A DNA stretch of 31,001 bases from Candidatus Poribacteria bacterium (GTDB taxonomy: Bacteria; Poribacteria; WGA-4E; PCPOR2b), in assembly GCA_027296925.1 (NCBI GenBank), contig JAPUIP010000733.1, positions 1 to 31,001 on the forward strand. The letters are read 5' to 3'. Below the pieces are notes generated by a model. That model ran no database searches, was not told the DNA's origin, and worked only from the letters and a program-made list of their open reading frames with translations. The position numbers were made by a program, and so were the translations under genes. Numbering within the stretch: position 1 is the stretch's first letter; every line of letters starts with the position of its first letter. Positions 30,745 to 31,001 of the stretch are shown piece after piece.

Positions 30745-31001
30745 TCACTCCTTACCTGATACAGAGCGGCCTAGAAGAGATTTGATGAGGTCCACCAACA
30801 CCTCTGCGGCATGCAGTGCGTCCTCACGGCTCACGTCGTGATTCGCTACCATGCGGACGGTCGTCGGCCCATAAACGGAGACTTTGATATTGTGTTGAAG
30901 CGCGCGATCGGCGAAGTCCGCGGCTGAGATACCCAGTGGCTTTGTATTTACAAAAACCATGTTGGTATGCACATCCTCCGGGCGCAGACCTAACTCGTCG
31001 A
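30745..31001 (-). CDS. Threonine-aldolase-like PLP enzyme, C-terminal part
   Basis: The frame is open from the right edge (first codon GAC at about 30999) to a TGA at 30745, giving about 85 residues. It reads VHTNMVFVNTK, then GISAADFADRALQHNIKVSV and TVRMVANHDVSREDALHAAE. These fit the small C-terminal domain of low-specificity L-threonine aldolases, where a 'TNxVF' strand and an 'RxVxHxDVSxED' segment occur. Fold-type I enzymes of this group cleave beta-hydroxy amino acids. The catalytic lysine would lie outside the window. Its stop lies 52 bases before the transketolase start. Confidence 0.8.
   Translation of the reverse strand, partial: DELGLRPEDVHTNMVFVNTKPLGISAADFADRALQHNIKVSVYGPTTVRMVANHDVSREDALHAAEVLVDLIKSLLGRSVSGKE

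Overview
This 31 kb window looks like chromosome from an uncultured, didermic bacterium with about 50% GC. Its mixture of a phytanoyl-CoA-dioxygenase-like enzyme, a LamG protein, a TIGR03960-type radical SAM protein, fold-back repeats and a division/wall cluster resembles what I associate with Candidatus Poribacteria and neighbouring candidate phyla. That assignment is inference from gene style, not from a marker tree. Several promoters have near-consensus sigma70 spacing of 17-18 bp, and many starts have AAGGAG-type ribosome binding sites.

Layout. 1-4640: a LamG protein interrupted by a beta-propeller (minus strand, cut by the left edge), a PhyH-family dioxygenase (plus), and ftsX and a MoxR ATPase (minus). 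4858-16315: a cysteine-free medium-chain dehydrogenase, then a division and cell-wall (dcw) cluster in the order mraY - small ribbon-helix-helix-like gene - HNH nuclease remnant - murD - ftsW - murG - murC - ftsQ - ftsA - ftsZ. The cluster makes lipid I and lipid II and assembles the Z ring. murE, murF, murB and ddl are not here. ftsZ has its own strong promoter, and a promoter -10 lies before ftsQ. 16340-18070: a TIGR03960-like radical SAM/B12-domain protein directly behind ftsZ. 18071-21578: an accessory stretch with two fold-back (MITE-like) elements, a gamma-carbonic anhydrase, a short-chain dehydrogenase, a lipoprotein and an aldolase remnant.

21579-28608 is a minus-strand block and the most interesting part. 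Read in transcription order it encodes a PqqD/RRE protein, a NTP_transf_5 nucleotidyltransferase, an HPr-kinase-like ATPase, a PRMT-like methyltransferase and a 96-residue peptide with a Tat-like twin-arginine segment and a Cys/His/Met-rich tail. All five genes are overlapping or closely spaced. This looks like a peptide-modification (RiPP-like) operon without the usual lasso cyclase or leader peptidase. Immediately downstream are a WecA/MraY-like sugar-1-phosphate transferase fused to a degenerate GGDEF domain that keeps an apparent c-di-GMP I-site, an EamA transporter and a DUF502 membrane protein.

28609-31001: a remnant resembling Rpn-family nucleases, a full-length transketolase and the C-terminal part of a threonine-aldolase-like gene cut by the right edge.
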